Below the pieces are notes generated by a model that worked only from the letters and a program-made list of their open reading frames with translations, ran no database searches and had not been told where the DNA came from. From assembly GCF_024198175.1 (NCBI RefSeq), contig NZ_JAJVKV010000022.1, forward strand, positions 1-64,000: a stretch of DNA of 64,000 nucleotides, written 5' to 3'. The number at the start of each line of letters is the position of its first letter. Within the stretch, counting starts at the first letter, position 1. Of the stretch, positions 1-7,484 are shown piece by piece. The DNA is from Pyxidicoccus xibeiensis (GTDB taxonomy: Bacteria; Myxococcota; Myxococcia; Myxococcales; Myxococcaceae). Made by a program: the position numbers and the translations under genes.

Positions 1-304
1 GCCGGCGCACCACGCCATTCACGCACCGCTCCAGCAGCGCGATGTCCAGCACGCCGGTGAACTGCACCGTGATGTGCACGTTGTAGGCGAACGCCCGCCC
101 ACCCTCGAGCTGGTCCACCACCCACAGTCGCTGCTGAGGGAAGGACGCTGGCGCAGGGCCCGGGCCCTGGCGCTTCGGGATGGTGCGCTCGACGGCCTTC
201 GTGGAGGCCTCCTGCAGCTGCCCCTTCTTCTCCTTGAGCAGCAGCTCGTAGAGCGCGCGCTGCTTCGGGGTCAGCTTGTCGAGGTTCTTCTTGCCGCCAC
301 TCAT
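1..304 (-). CDS. Non-ribosomal peptide synthetase, N-terminus (partial)
   Basis: Only the first 101 codons are in the window; the gene continues past the left edge. It starts at the ATG complementary to 302-304. A charged helical leader of about 50 residues (LTPKQRALYELLLKEKK) is followed by ASFPQQRLWVVDQLEGG and AYNVHITVQFTG, the opening C1-type motif (SxAQxRLWxLxQL) of an NRPS condensation domain. A module beginning with a condensation domain normally accepts a peptidyl or acyl chain from a preceding synthetase, so this is probably an internal or lipo-initiating subunit of a secondary-metabolite line. The leader resembles the linker or docking stretch common at the start of myxobacterial NRPS/PKS subunits. 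Product unknown. Confidence 0.85.
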   Translation of the reverse strand, partial: MSGGKKNLDKLTPKQRALYELLLKEKKGQLQEASTKAVERTIPKRQGPGPAPASFPQQRLWVVDQLEGGRAFAYNVHITVQFTGVLDIALLERCVNGVVRR

Positions 305-823
305 ACACACACTCCAGAAGCCCCGCCGCGAGCCGCAGGGCCCGAGGGGCATGAGAGCTGCCAGCCCAGCGCGTCAGCAGCGCGGGGCGGGCCATGGTGA
401 AGGAACTTGACGGGGTTGTTGAGTCCGCCTGGACATGCGGTCACTCGCCCCCTCGCTACAGCAGCAGGTGGCCATGCCACCCGCAGGTCTTGCTCAGCGT
501 GCGCTCAGCAGCGGGCTTTCATCCCGCGCGAGCCGCTTGTTTGACACCGGCGATACAGGCTTCGCGGATGGTTGCTCGTGGTTTCAAAGGTGCCGGACAT
601 GCGGTCTCCAGAATCCCATCTTCCGGGGCATTGTCCAAAATCGTGCTGACACTGAAATCCGGTCCGGGGTGTTCTCCCCCCTGGTGAAGCACGCTCGACG
701 ACACGGCCGGGAGACCGACGCTCCAGGTGCCCCAGGAGGGGGGACGGGCGAGAGGGCGGCCCTGGATGGCAGAGGGCGGAGCACCACCTTTGCGCTCAGC
801 AATCCTCTCGAAGGAGGCCGTCC
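305..823. other. Intergenic region between divergent genes, no gene seen
   Basis: This 519-base stretch separates the NRPS start (leftward) from the DUF2383 gene (rightward). Open frames on both strands lack the third-position GC bias of the neighbours and have no ribosome binding sites. Part of it (about 520-670) is less GC-rich than the surroundings, as expected for promoter DNA. TTGACA at 541-546 has no partner -10 at a normal distance, so no promoter is called. Confidence 0.5.
811..817 (+). promoter_or_regulatory. Ribosome binding site of the DUF2383 gene
   Basis: AAGGAGG lies seven bases before the ATG at 824, a full match to the 16S rRNA tail. It fixes the start codon. Confidence 0.85.
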
Positions 824-1261
824 ATGGCGCAGACCGGTAGCGATATCGAGACACTGAATTCCTTCCTCCGCGGGGAGATCTCCGCCGTGGAGACGTATCG
901 CCAGGCGCTCGGGCATGTTTCAGACGACCGGCTGCGTGGGACGCTGGAGGAGTGCCAGCACGACCACGAGCACCGCGTGGGGGAGCTGCGCGAGCGCATC
1001 CGGAAGCTCGGGGGCGAGCCCGCGGAGAGCTCGGGCGTGTGGGGCACGTTCTCGAAGCTGGTCCAGGGGGGCGCCGACCTGCTGGGTGAGAAGACCGCCA
1101 TCCTGGCCCTGGAAGAAGGCGAGGACCACGGGCTCAACGACTACCAGCGTGACGCGGACCAGGTCCACGGCGAGGCCCGCCGCTTCGTGAAGACGGAGCT
1201 GCTGCCCGCCCAGAAGCGCACCCACGAGCGGATGAGCCGCCTCAAGCGCACCCTGCACTGA
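824..1261 (+). CDS. DUF2383 ferritin-like four-helix protein
   Basis: A 145-residue soluble protein. The N-terminal part (DIETLNSFLRGEISAVETY, later DHEHRVGELRERI) has the helical pattern and Glu/His placement of the DUF2383/PA2169 family, a ferritin-like four-helix bundle. In the family these residues could bind a di-metal centre (E18, E22 and H49, H51 here), but no enzymatic role is established. Related proteins are often stress or stationary-phase induced; nothing in this sequence shows regulation. The start is fixed by AAGGAGG at 811-817. It stands alone, transcribed away from the NRPS gene. Confidence 0.8.
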   Translation: MAQTGSDIETLNSFLRGEISAVETYRQALGHVSDDRLRGTLEECQHDHEHRVGELRERIRKLGGEPAESSGVWGTFSKLVQGGADLLGEKTAILALEEGEDHGLNDYQRDADQVHGEARRFVKTELLPAQKRTHERMSRLKRTLH

Positions 1262-1469
1262 GCGGGACGACCCGTCAGGTCGGGCCCGAGCGCCCGCCCC
1301 CCCGGCAGCCAGCCAGGCCTGGGGGGGGCGTGGCCGCTCCCGGGGTCCGCCATTGAATGCCACGCCGGCTCCCACGTCGGAGCCCGGCACCGCTCCGGGA
1401 TGACCCGCCAGCGCCGCCCTCCCGGTGGGGTAGGGGGTCTGGAGGTTGTAGGAGCGGCATGCGATACCA

Positions 1470-1496
1470 GGAGCCTGCCAATGAGGCTCCAGGAGG
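1470..1496 (+). promoter_or_regulatory. Hairpin abutting a Shine-Dalgarno site
   Basis: GGAGCCT (1470-1476) and AGGCTCC (1484-1490) form a perfect 7-bp stem with a 7-base loop. It directly touches the AGGAGG ribosome binding site at 1491-1496 of the gene starting at 1503. It could limit ribosome access by stacking next to the site, but chance is not excluded. Confidence 0.4.
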
Positions 1497-1502
1497 CGTG
1501 GA

Positions 1503-2354
1503 ATGTGGCTGGACGGCGGTTCATCGGGACGCGATTCGGGCTCCGGGAGTGATCGGCGCGCGGACGACCGTGTCGCCGAGCCCGTCGAGCCCGCCGAGTC
1601 GTCCGAGCCCTCCACGCCCGAGCCCGTGGCCGCGCCCCGGACGGAGGCTCCCCGGGCCGTGGCCTCCGGCGCGCTGATGGACGCCAGCCACGCGGGCACG
1701 CTGAGCGCGGGCTGCGAGGCGCTGTTCCGCTCCACCGATACCGCCCTCCAGTGGGCCTGGCGCGTGCTTCAGCTCACCAAGGCCGGCGCCGACGCGGGCA
1801 CCCTGGCGAGCGCGGCCCGCCTCCGCGCGCTCGACTTCCTGGACCGCATCCCCCCGCACGTGCGCCGGAGCGTCGCGGAGCTGCTGGGCTACAGCAACCT
1901 GTGGCAGGCCGTCTGCACGCGCCTGGGCCGCCCCGTGGCCCGCTCCCACGAGGAGCTGCTGCGCGAGCTGGGCGAGGACCTGCAGTTGCTGCTGCGCGGG
2001 GCGCAGGCCCGGCTAGGCACCGCCGCCGCGCTGGAGCAGGGCCTCCTGGTCCACGTGGGCCGGCTGCGCGAGTCTCGCGCGGGCGAGCCGGGCGCGCCGC
2101 TGGAGCTGCGCGCCGCGGTGGATGCCTTCACCCACGCGGTGTCCGAGGTGATGGCCGCCGCCAGCGCCTACCGCCGCGCGTGGGAGGCCGCGGAGGCGGA
2201 GCTGGGCGAGTCCGCCGCGTGGCTCAACGCGGGGGACCCGGGCTTCGTCACCTGGCTGGCCGAGCACCTCGCCAGCACCGTCTTCCCCTGGCGCCAGGCC
2301 CACGCCGCCGTCCGCCTGCTGCGTGAGCTGGGCGCGCTGTCGGGCCAGCCGTAG
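1503..2354 (+). CDS. Hypothetical helical protein
   Basis: I do not recognise this 283-residue protein. The first ~55 residues are low-complexity and rich in Ser, Asp, Glu and Pro. The remainder is predicted almost entirely helical, rich in Ala, Leu, Glu and Arg, with no signal peptide or membrane segment. The AGGAGG site at 1491-1496 supports the ATG at 1503, and codon bias throughout supports coding. It ends three bases before the stop of the convergent gene on the other strand. Probably a cytoplasmic lineage-restricted protein. Confidence 0.7.
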   Translation: MWLDGGSSGRDSGSGSDRRADDRVAEPVEPAESSEPSTPEPVAAPRTEAPRAVASGALMDASHAGTLSAGCEALFRSTDTALQWAWRVLQLTKAGADAGTLASAARLRALDFLDRIPPHVRRSVAELLGYSNLWQAVCTRLGRPVARSHEELLRELGEDLQLLLRGAQARLGTAAALEQGLLVHVGRLRESRAGEPGAPLELRAAVDAFTHAVSEVMAAASAYRRAWEAAEAELGESAAWLNAGDPGFVTWLAEHLASTVFPWRQAHAAVRLLRELGALSGQP

Positions 2355-2357
2355 CGC

Positions 2358-3452
2358 TCACGCCTCCACGAGCACGCGGTGCCGGTACAGCTCCAGCAGC
2401 ACGTCCTCTGAAAGGTCCGCCTGCTTGTGCTCGCGCAGGTGCTGGCGCACCGCCTCCACGGGCTCGCGGCCGGTGAACTCCACCAGCAGGCCGTACGCCT
2501 CGCCCGGGAGCGCCAGGGCGTCGAACTCGCTGTACGCCCCCAGCGCCACGCCGCCGTCCGGCAGCCACTGCACGGTGGCGTCCGGGTTGAGCTTGAGGGT
2601 GCGCGGCAGCTTCGGCGACACGGCGGTGTCGTGCAGCTTCTCCAGCGTCTTCAGCTCGATGGTGCCGTCCAGGCCCAGCAGCTTCTCCAGCCCGTCCGGA
2701 GGCAGCTCCCGCACCAGGCGGTAGCAGGCGCGGTAGTAGTCGGCCTCGCGGCCCACGTACTCCTTCCACAGCTCGGCGTAGGCCCTGGCGGGCGGCGCGG
2801 TGTCGTCCAGGGCCTCCACGCTGAGCGGCGCGGCCTGCGTCTCCGCGCGGTCCTTCCCGGACAGGATGTAGTCGGGGAGCAGCTGGAGCGCCGTCCACCG
2901 CGAGAGCTGGATTTCCGCCAGCGTGAGGTACGTCTTCATCGACATGTAGAACTTGCGCCCGTCCGCGCCCGCCACGTACTTGCAGAAGAAGGTGGAGCAG
3001 ACCGCCTCGCGGTACGGCCAGATGGTGCAGCCGCCGCTGTCCACCGCGAAGTACGGGCAGCGCAGCGACGCCGTCCGGCCGAAGAACTGGTGCCCGTTCT
3101 TGTAGAGGAAGTGGAACTTCGCCGGCGGCCGCACCCACTGCGGCGTCACGCCCACGCGGCTGGCCAGCTTCTCCTCCATGCGCCGCCGCCCCTCCGCCAG
3201 CTCCGGGCGGTCGTCCGACAGGAGCGCGCCCACGAGGTAGTTGGGCAGGCGCGGCGAGTACGTGCAGCACTTGGTGTCCGGCCGGAAGAAGCGATTCACC
3301 CCGTCCACGGACTCCACCGCGTTGGGGACGTTCTCCCGGCACATGGCGCAGGCCGAGCAGGTGGCCTTCGTCTCGTCCGGGACGTCCTGGCGGAAGAAGT
3401 CGGGGAGCAGCTCGCGGTAGAGCTGGGGGAGGGTGTCGAGGAGGCGGGGCAT
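2358..3452 (-). CDS. Cysteine-cluster protein (YkgJ-like), unknown function
   Basis: A 364-residue cytoplasmic protein with three Cys groups in its first half: CSACAMC (residues 32-38), CCTY (near 62) and CPYF...GGCTIWPYREAVC...FFCKY (about 132-158). Such spaced cysteines followed by WPYR are reminiscent of the YkgJ/UPF0153 family, thought to bind Zn or an Fe-S cluster. The C-terminal half has no motif I know. Transcribed leftward 18 bases behind the DUF2378 gene, so the two probably form an operon. The metal site is inferred from the Cys spacing only. Confidence 0.65.
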   Translation of the reverse strand: MPRLLDTLPQLYRELLPDFFRQDVPDETKATCSACAMCRENVPNAVESVDGVNRFFRPDTKCCTYSPRLPNYLVGALLSDDRPELAEGRRRMEEKLASRVGVTPQWVRPPAKFHFLYKNGHQFFGRTASLRCPYFAVDSGGCTIWPYREAVCSTFFCKYVAGADGRKFYMSMKTYLTLAEIQLSRWTALQLLPDYILSGKDRAETQAAPLSVEALDDTAPPARAYAELWKEYVGREADYYRACYRLVRELPPDGLEKLLGLDGTIELKTLEKLHDTAVSPKLPRTLKLNPDATVQWLPDGGVALGAYSEFDALALPGEAYGLLVEFTGREPVEAVRQHLREHKQADLSEDVLLELYRHRVLVEA

Positions 3453-3470
3453 GGTGGGCTCTCTGGGAGT

Positions 3471-4031
3471 TCAGCTCGCGGCGGTGTCGTCCCACTGGAC
3501 GCGGTAGGTGCAGGAGTCGGGGCCCTGGCGGGTGCGGGTGATGACGAGCCCCTTCACGCCGATGCGCTGGAGGCCTTCCTCCAGCACACCCTCCACGAAG
3601 CCCTCGGTGGCCTCGGGCTCGTTGAACCAGAGGTCCGCGGCGTTGGGGCTGACGACCTCGAGCCGCGTCTCCGTGAAGTTGTTGCCGCTGCGGAAGTTGT
3701 GCGTCATCCGCCCCAGCGAGCGCATGGTGCCGAGAACGCGGGCCATGGCGAGCACCGAAGCGCCCATCAGCGTCTGCGCGTAGCCCTCAATCATCCGCCG
3801 GGCGAGCCGCCTGCGTGCCTCGTCCAGCGGCACGTCCGGGTGCAAGGTGCGGCCCGTCTCGTCCAGGCAGCGCACCCAGACGGCGTGCGGGTAGGCCGCT
3901 TGCAGCGGCGCGTCCAGGTCCAGGCCCAGCGCCTTCAGCCGGGCCTTGAGCTCCGGCGTCAGGTCGCCATCCAGCGTCCTGCCATACAGGCTGTCCACCG
4001 TGTTGCCGAAGATGACGCGCTCGTCGCTCAT
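3471..4031 (-). CDS. DUF2378 / TIGR02265 family protein
   Basis: A 186-residue protein of the Myxococcales-restricted DUF2378 family. It shows the family pattern: an N-terminal VIFGNTVDSLYGR, a central helical stretch (RRMIEGYAQTLMG...LGTMRSLGRMTHNFRSGNN) and a C-terminal alpha/beta part with ADLWFNEPEATEGFVEGVLEEGLQ. No catalytic residues are evident and the function of the family is unknown. A second member lies at 54322-54909. It is the first gene of a probable two-gene operon with the Cys-cluster protein downstream. Confidence 0.85.
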   Translation of the reverse strand: MSDERVIFGNTVDSLYGRTLDGDLTPELKARLKALGLDLDAPLQAAYPHAVWVRCLDETGRTLHPDVPLDEARRRLARRMIEGYAQTLMGASVLAMARVLGTMRSLGRMTHNFRSGNNFTETRLEVVSPNAADLWFNEPEATEGFVEGVLEEGLQRIGVKGLVITRTRQGPDSCTYRVQWDDTAAS

Positions 4032-4159
4032 GTGACAGGTCCCCCCAGGAAGGCCGGGGTGGGGTGTGCCCGGCCGGCGCGCATTCTTCCCAGAGGCACC
4101 CTCCGTCTGTCCATGGACGCCTCGTGGCGCCGGTGGCTATCCTGGGGCTTCACCGGTAC

Positions 4160-4165
4160 AGGAGG
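4160..4165 (+). promoter_or_regulatory. Ribosome binding site of the lipoprotein gene
   Basis: AGGAGG lies five bases before the ATG at 4171. It selects this start over the in-frame ATG 105 bases upstream, which would bury the lipoprotein signal. Confidence 0.75.
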
Positions 4166-4170
4166 CACTC

Positions 4171-4434
4171 ATGCGACGTACCCTCGCGGCGTTGCTGTTC
4201 ACCTTCGGGCTCGCGGCATGCGGTGGAGTGGAGGCACCTCCAGAGGCGCCTCCAGCTGAGGCGGAGGACACGCACAGCGCCATGGTGGGGTTCTGCAGCA
4301 GCACTCTGCAGGAGTGCGCGGGCGTGAACGGTCAGTCGTGCCGGCCTGGCAGAACGACCTCCTGTTGCTACGAAGGGTATCAGTACCCCTGCACGTGCCT
4401 GTCCAATGGCATCTGGGCGTGCCACGTCCCTTGA
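4171..4434 (+). CDS. Small Cys-rich lipoprotein
   Basis: An 87-residue precursor. MRRTLAALLFTFGLAAC is a lipoprotein signal with lipobox LAAC; cleavage would leave a lipidated Cys17 followed by GG. After an acidic Pro/Ala/Glu linker the mature part has eight further Cys in about 55 residues (FCSSTLQEC, SCRPGRTTSCCYEGY, PCTCLSNGIWAC), suggesting a compact disulfide-bonded fold at the outer surface or in the periplasm. The start is set by AGGAGG at 4160-4165. Two other small Cys-rich lipoproteins occur in this window at 5302-5745 and 17060-17461. Function unknown. Confidence 0.8.
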   Translation: MRRTLAALLFTFGLAACGGVEAPPEAPPAEAEDTHSAMVGFCSSTLQECAGVNGQSCRPGRTTSCCYEGYQYPCTCLSNGIWACHVP

Positions 4435-4584
4435 CGGTCGTAGCAAGGCTCCCTTCGCATCAGGGCTGAGCGGAGCAGGTGATTGCGCCGCCCTGGAACT
4501 TCAGGGCCGGCGTGGTGAGGGCCGGGAGTGTACCCGCTCGGGACTCCGGGTGCCGTCGAGGTCGGGATGCGCGAGGATGCCGTC

Positions 4585-5247
4585 ATGCGACGGAGCACGG
4601 TTCTCGGAGTCCTTCTGGGCGGCGTCCTCCTCGGAGGCGCGGCGGGCGCGCAGGAGGGAACTCGCCGTGGCTCGCGGGCTCCGCTGCCCGAGCGCTTCGT
4701 GGCCGCGGCTCGCGAGGTGCTCGGGGTGCCGTACCTCCTCGGCGGCCGGCTGCGCCAGCCGGGCGAGGGCATCGACTGCCAGGGCGTCCTGTTCTACGCC
4801 GCAGAGCGGGTGGGGCGGTGCGGCTGGAAGTCCTTCTCGGTGCTGCCCACCGTCTCGGTGCCGTCCGGTGAGCTGGGCGCCGCCGTGCCCGGCATGGCGC
4901 CCGTGGCCTCGTCCGCGCTCGACGTGTCGCGGCTGCGCGCCGGTGACGTGCTGTGGCTGGTGGGCTTCTCGCCCAACCCCGCCGAGCCCTCCATCGGCGA
5001 GCTCCAGGGCCGGCCCGTCTGGGTCTGGCACACGGGGCTCTACAGCGGAGGCGGCCGGTGGATTGTCGGTGACCACTTCGCCGGGGAGGTCGTGGAGGTG
5101 GACCTCGTCGCATACCTCGCCGCGCACGCGGACACCTACTCGGGGCTCATCGTCACCCGGATGGAGGCGGAGCCGCGGCCCGCCCGCTGCCGCCGTCACC
5201 CGCCCATGCAGAGCCCCACGGCCGGTGTGCCGGATGGCGGGCGGTGA
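4585..5247 (+). CDS. NlpC/P60-like exported peptidase
   Basis: A 220-residue protein from the ATG at 4585, chosen because it opens directly on a signal peptide (MRRSTVLGVLLGGVLLGG then AGAQEG); longer in-frame starts at 4528 and 4567 exist. The mature part has the NlpC/P60 pattern: REVLGVPYLLGGR, then GIDCQGVLFYAAE with the likely nucleophile Cys, and RPVWVWHTGLYSGGGRWIVGDHF with the likely catalytic His. Family members cut peptidoglycan stem peptides in the periplasm. The region between Cys and His is longer than usual and the third polar residue is unclear, so activity is inferred. Confidence 0.7.
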   Translation: MRRSTVLGVLLGGVLLGGAAGAQEGTRRGSRAPLPERFVAAAREVLGVPYLLGGRLRQPGEGIDCQGVLFYAAERVGRCGWKSFSVLPTVSVPSGELGAAVPGMAPVASSALDVSRLRAGDVLWLVGFSPNPAEPSIGELQGRPVWVWHTGLYSGGGRWIVGDHFAGEVVEVDLVAYLAAHADTYSGLIVTRMEAEPRPARCRRHPPMQSPTAGVPDGGR

Positions 5248-5301
5248 CTTCCACCACGGCCCACGGAGTGCGAACCCCGCGGGCCGCGGAGGCACGGCGG
5301 C

Positions 5302-5745
5302 TCAGCAGCCGCAGGCGGCGGTGAAGTTCCGGTACTGGCGCTCCGTATGCGTGTAGGTGCCGGCCTCGTTGAAGCACACGCGGTAGCTCATCTGCTCGTC
5401 GGTCCGGCTCGGGTTGAGCACCCGGGTGAGCACGGTCCCGGGGGGGCACTCGGGGATGAACTCGTCCGGCTCCCCGTCCTGGCCCTGCAGGCTCGTGGTA
5501 TCGCCTCCGTTCCGCAGCTCGGGAATGCACTGCCACGTGCCGCCGCAGTTGAGGTGGGTGAGGCAGTAGTAATAGCCGGTGGCCGTCCACTCGGACCAGG
5601 CGGTGCAGGCTCCCAGCTCCGCCTCCGTCTGCGCCAGCGCCGCCGCCTCGGGCGCCAGCGGCTCCTCCGACGCCAGGTCTCCACCACAGGCCGCCATCGC
5701 CAGGCTCGCGCCCAACACCGCCATCGCTCGCATGAACGTGCTCAT
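5302..5745 (-). CDS. Cys-rich lipoprotein
   Basis: A 147-residue precursor with signal MSTFMRAMAVLGASLAMAAC and lipobox AMAAC followed by GG. A linker rich in Glu, Ala and Pro leads to a domain with nine Cys (GACTAW, YYCLTHLNCGGTWQC, PECPPG, RVCFNEAG, AACGC) and aromatic residues, probably disulfide-bonded. No enzymatic motif is seen. It is convergent with the NlpC gene and divergent from the DUF2079 gene, with an AT-rich promoter-like stretch upstream. Confidence 0.8.
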   Translation of the reverse strand: MSTFMRAMAVLGASLAMAACGGDLASEEPLAPEAAALAQTEAELGACTAWSEWTATGYYYCLTHLNCGGTWQCIPELRNGGDTTSLQGQDGEPDEFIPECPPGTVLTRVLNPSRTDEQMSYRVCFNEAGTYTHTERQYRNFTAACGC

Positions 5746-5936
5746 GGACAGCTCCTCTCCGGAGGAAGGGGCGCTCTGGAGTGAGTCCCCGCGTTCCGGT
5801 TAATGTCTACTTAGCTTGAATTTACAGCCAATCATGCCAAACGTGTGAGAGTGGGATTGACGCGCCGGGTCGCCCGGGCTTGCCGTGGCCCCGGGGGGCG
5901 TGGTGGTGTCCGCCGCCGCCTCCCATCCCTGGACTC
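5746..5936. promoter_or_regulatory. AT-rich divergent promoter region
   Basis: Bases about 5800-5850 are much richer in A/T than the flanks, which fits a divergent promoter region for the lipoprotein (minus) and DUF2079 (plus) genes. No -35/-10 pair with good spacing can be chosen with confidence on either strand. Confidence 0.4.
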
Positions 5937-7382
5937 ATGACGTCACCCGCCGCTGAACCTGAAGCCGGACCCGCGCATCGCTGGGTCGGCGTGCTCGGAC
6001 TCGCCCTGCCGTTCCTCATCTGGGGCGTCTTCGTGGTGCCCCCCATGTGGCTGCAGAGCCTGCATGGCTGCTTTTCGCACTACGACCTGGGCATCTACGT
6101 CCAGGCCCTGGCGCGCCTGTCGTTCGATGACCCGAACCCGTGGCTCAGCGCCCGGCAGGTCAAGATCTTCAACGACCACTTCGACCCCATCCTGTGGCTG
6201 GCCAGGCCGCTGGTGTCGGTGCTGTCGCCCATGTGGGCCGCGCTCGTGGCCGAGGCCCTCTTCGTGCTGCTCTCCATGGCCCCGCTGCTGTGGCTGCACG
6301 TCAAGGGACGCCTGGACCGCCGCGCCACGGCGCTGCTGTGCGCGGTGCTGCTGCTGGGCCCCAGCGCGCTCGACGCCATCATGTTCCCGGTGCACCCCAC
6401 CACCTGGTCCATGCTGCCGTGGGTGCTGCTCGGCGTGGCGTGGCACCTGCGGAAGAACGGGCTGCTGCTGGTGTCGCTGGTGCTGCTGTTCGCCTGCAAG
6501 GAGGAGTTCCCCTTCGCCGGCATCATGCTCGCCGTCGCCCTGTGGCTGCGCGGAGACCGCCGGCTCGCCGTGGGCGTGCTGGTGCTGTCGGTGGCGTGGC
6601 TCGGCCTGGTCAACGTGTGGCGGCCCTACTGGATGGGCCCGACCATCGACTACAACGAGCGGCTGCGGCGCGGCCTGGCCGAGGGGCCCGTCCCGTTCCT
6701 CCTGGACCGCTTCTCGCCGCGCCAGCTGTCGCGCATCGGCACGCTGATGCTGCTGTTCCTCCCGCTGTCCATCTGGGCCTGGCGCGAGCGGCTCAAGCCC
6801 GACTGGCGGTGGATGCTGGTGCTGCTGCCCATGCTGGGCATCCGCTTCCTCGGCATGGCGTGGCGGCACCAGTACGGCGCGCCGCTCGTCACCGCCGCGG
6901 TGATGGGCCTGCTGCCCATCTTCTTCGCGCGCCGCCGGATTCCCGCGTGGGTGCTCGTCACCACCGGCGTGCTGCTCGTCACCACCAACGAGTCCAACAT
7001 CAAGCAGCTGCGGCTCACGTTCGCGTCACCGTCCACGTATCCGCAGATGTGCCCCGGCAACCCGGAGCGGCTGGCCGGCGTGCAGCGCGGCGTGGACTAC
7101 CTGCTCACCCACCGCGAGGGCCGGGCCCTGCTGGGCGGCAACCTCGTCACGCCCCTGGCCACCCGCGACGAGCTCTACACCATCGGCGGGCCCCAGCCCG
7201 AGAACACCCTCGTCTACGACTACGTGCTGGTGGAGAAGCCGCCCCTGGGCAACATCCAGCCCGTGCCCCCCGAGCGCATCGCCGAGCTCATCTCCGTGTG
7301 GCGCGCGCAGGAGGGCACCGAGGTCATCATCGACGATGCGCACATCTTCCTCGCGAAGGGCCGCTTCACCACCGCGCACTGA
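5937..7382 (+). CDS. DUF2079 polytopic membrane protein
   Basis: A 481-residue inner-membrane protein with about ten hydrophobic segments. Near the N-terminus, FSHYDLGIYVQALARL and FNDHFDPILWLARPLVS match the DUF2079 signature (HFxP followed by a loop and helix). The family is of GT-C-like architecture and is suspected of acting on polyprenyl-linked sugars, but no activity has been shown. The last ~110 residues form a soluble domain outside the membrane. I chose the ATG at 5937, because the 19 residues before it are a poor Pro-rich extension. A stem-loop follows at 7393-7407. Confidence 0.75.
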   Translation: MTSPAAEPEAGPAHRWVGVLGLALPFLIWGVFVVPPMWLQSLHGCFSHYDLGIYVQALARLSFDDPNPWLSARQVKIFNDHFDPILWLARPLVSVLSPMWAALVAEALFVLLSMAPLLWLHVKGRLDRRATALLCAVLLLGPSALDAIMFPVHPTTWSMLPWVLLGVAWHLRKNGLLLVSLVLLFACKEEFPFAGIMLAVALWLRGDRRLAVGVLVLSVAWLGLVNVWRPYWMGPTIDYNERLRRGLAEGPVPFLLDRFSPRQLSRIGTLMLLFLPLSIWAWRERLKPDWRWMLVLLPMLGIRFLGMAWRHQYGAPLVTAAVMGLLPIFFARRRIPAWVLVTTGVLLVTTNESNIKQLRLTFASPSTYPQMCPGNPERLAGVQRGVDYLLTHREGRALLGGNLVTPLATRDELYTIGGPQPENTLVYDYVLVEKPPLGNIQPVPPERIAELISVWRAQEGTEVIIDDAHIFLAKGRFTTAH

Positions 7383-7392
7383 GCGAAGGGGA

Positions 7393-7407
7393 GGGGCGTT
7401 GCGCCCC
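7393..7407 (+). terminator. Stem-loop after the DUF2079 gene
   Basis: GGGGCG and CGCCCC flank a TTG loop just 10 bases after the stop. No T-tract follows, which is common in high-GC genomes. Confidence 0.45.
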
Positions 7408-7484
7408 GGCAAGGGGGCGGGCGAGGGCGCGAGCGGAGGGCCCGTGGAACGGAGATTCGCCGCCAGGCGTTCCCCGCCTCTACG

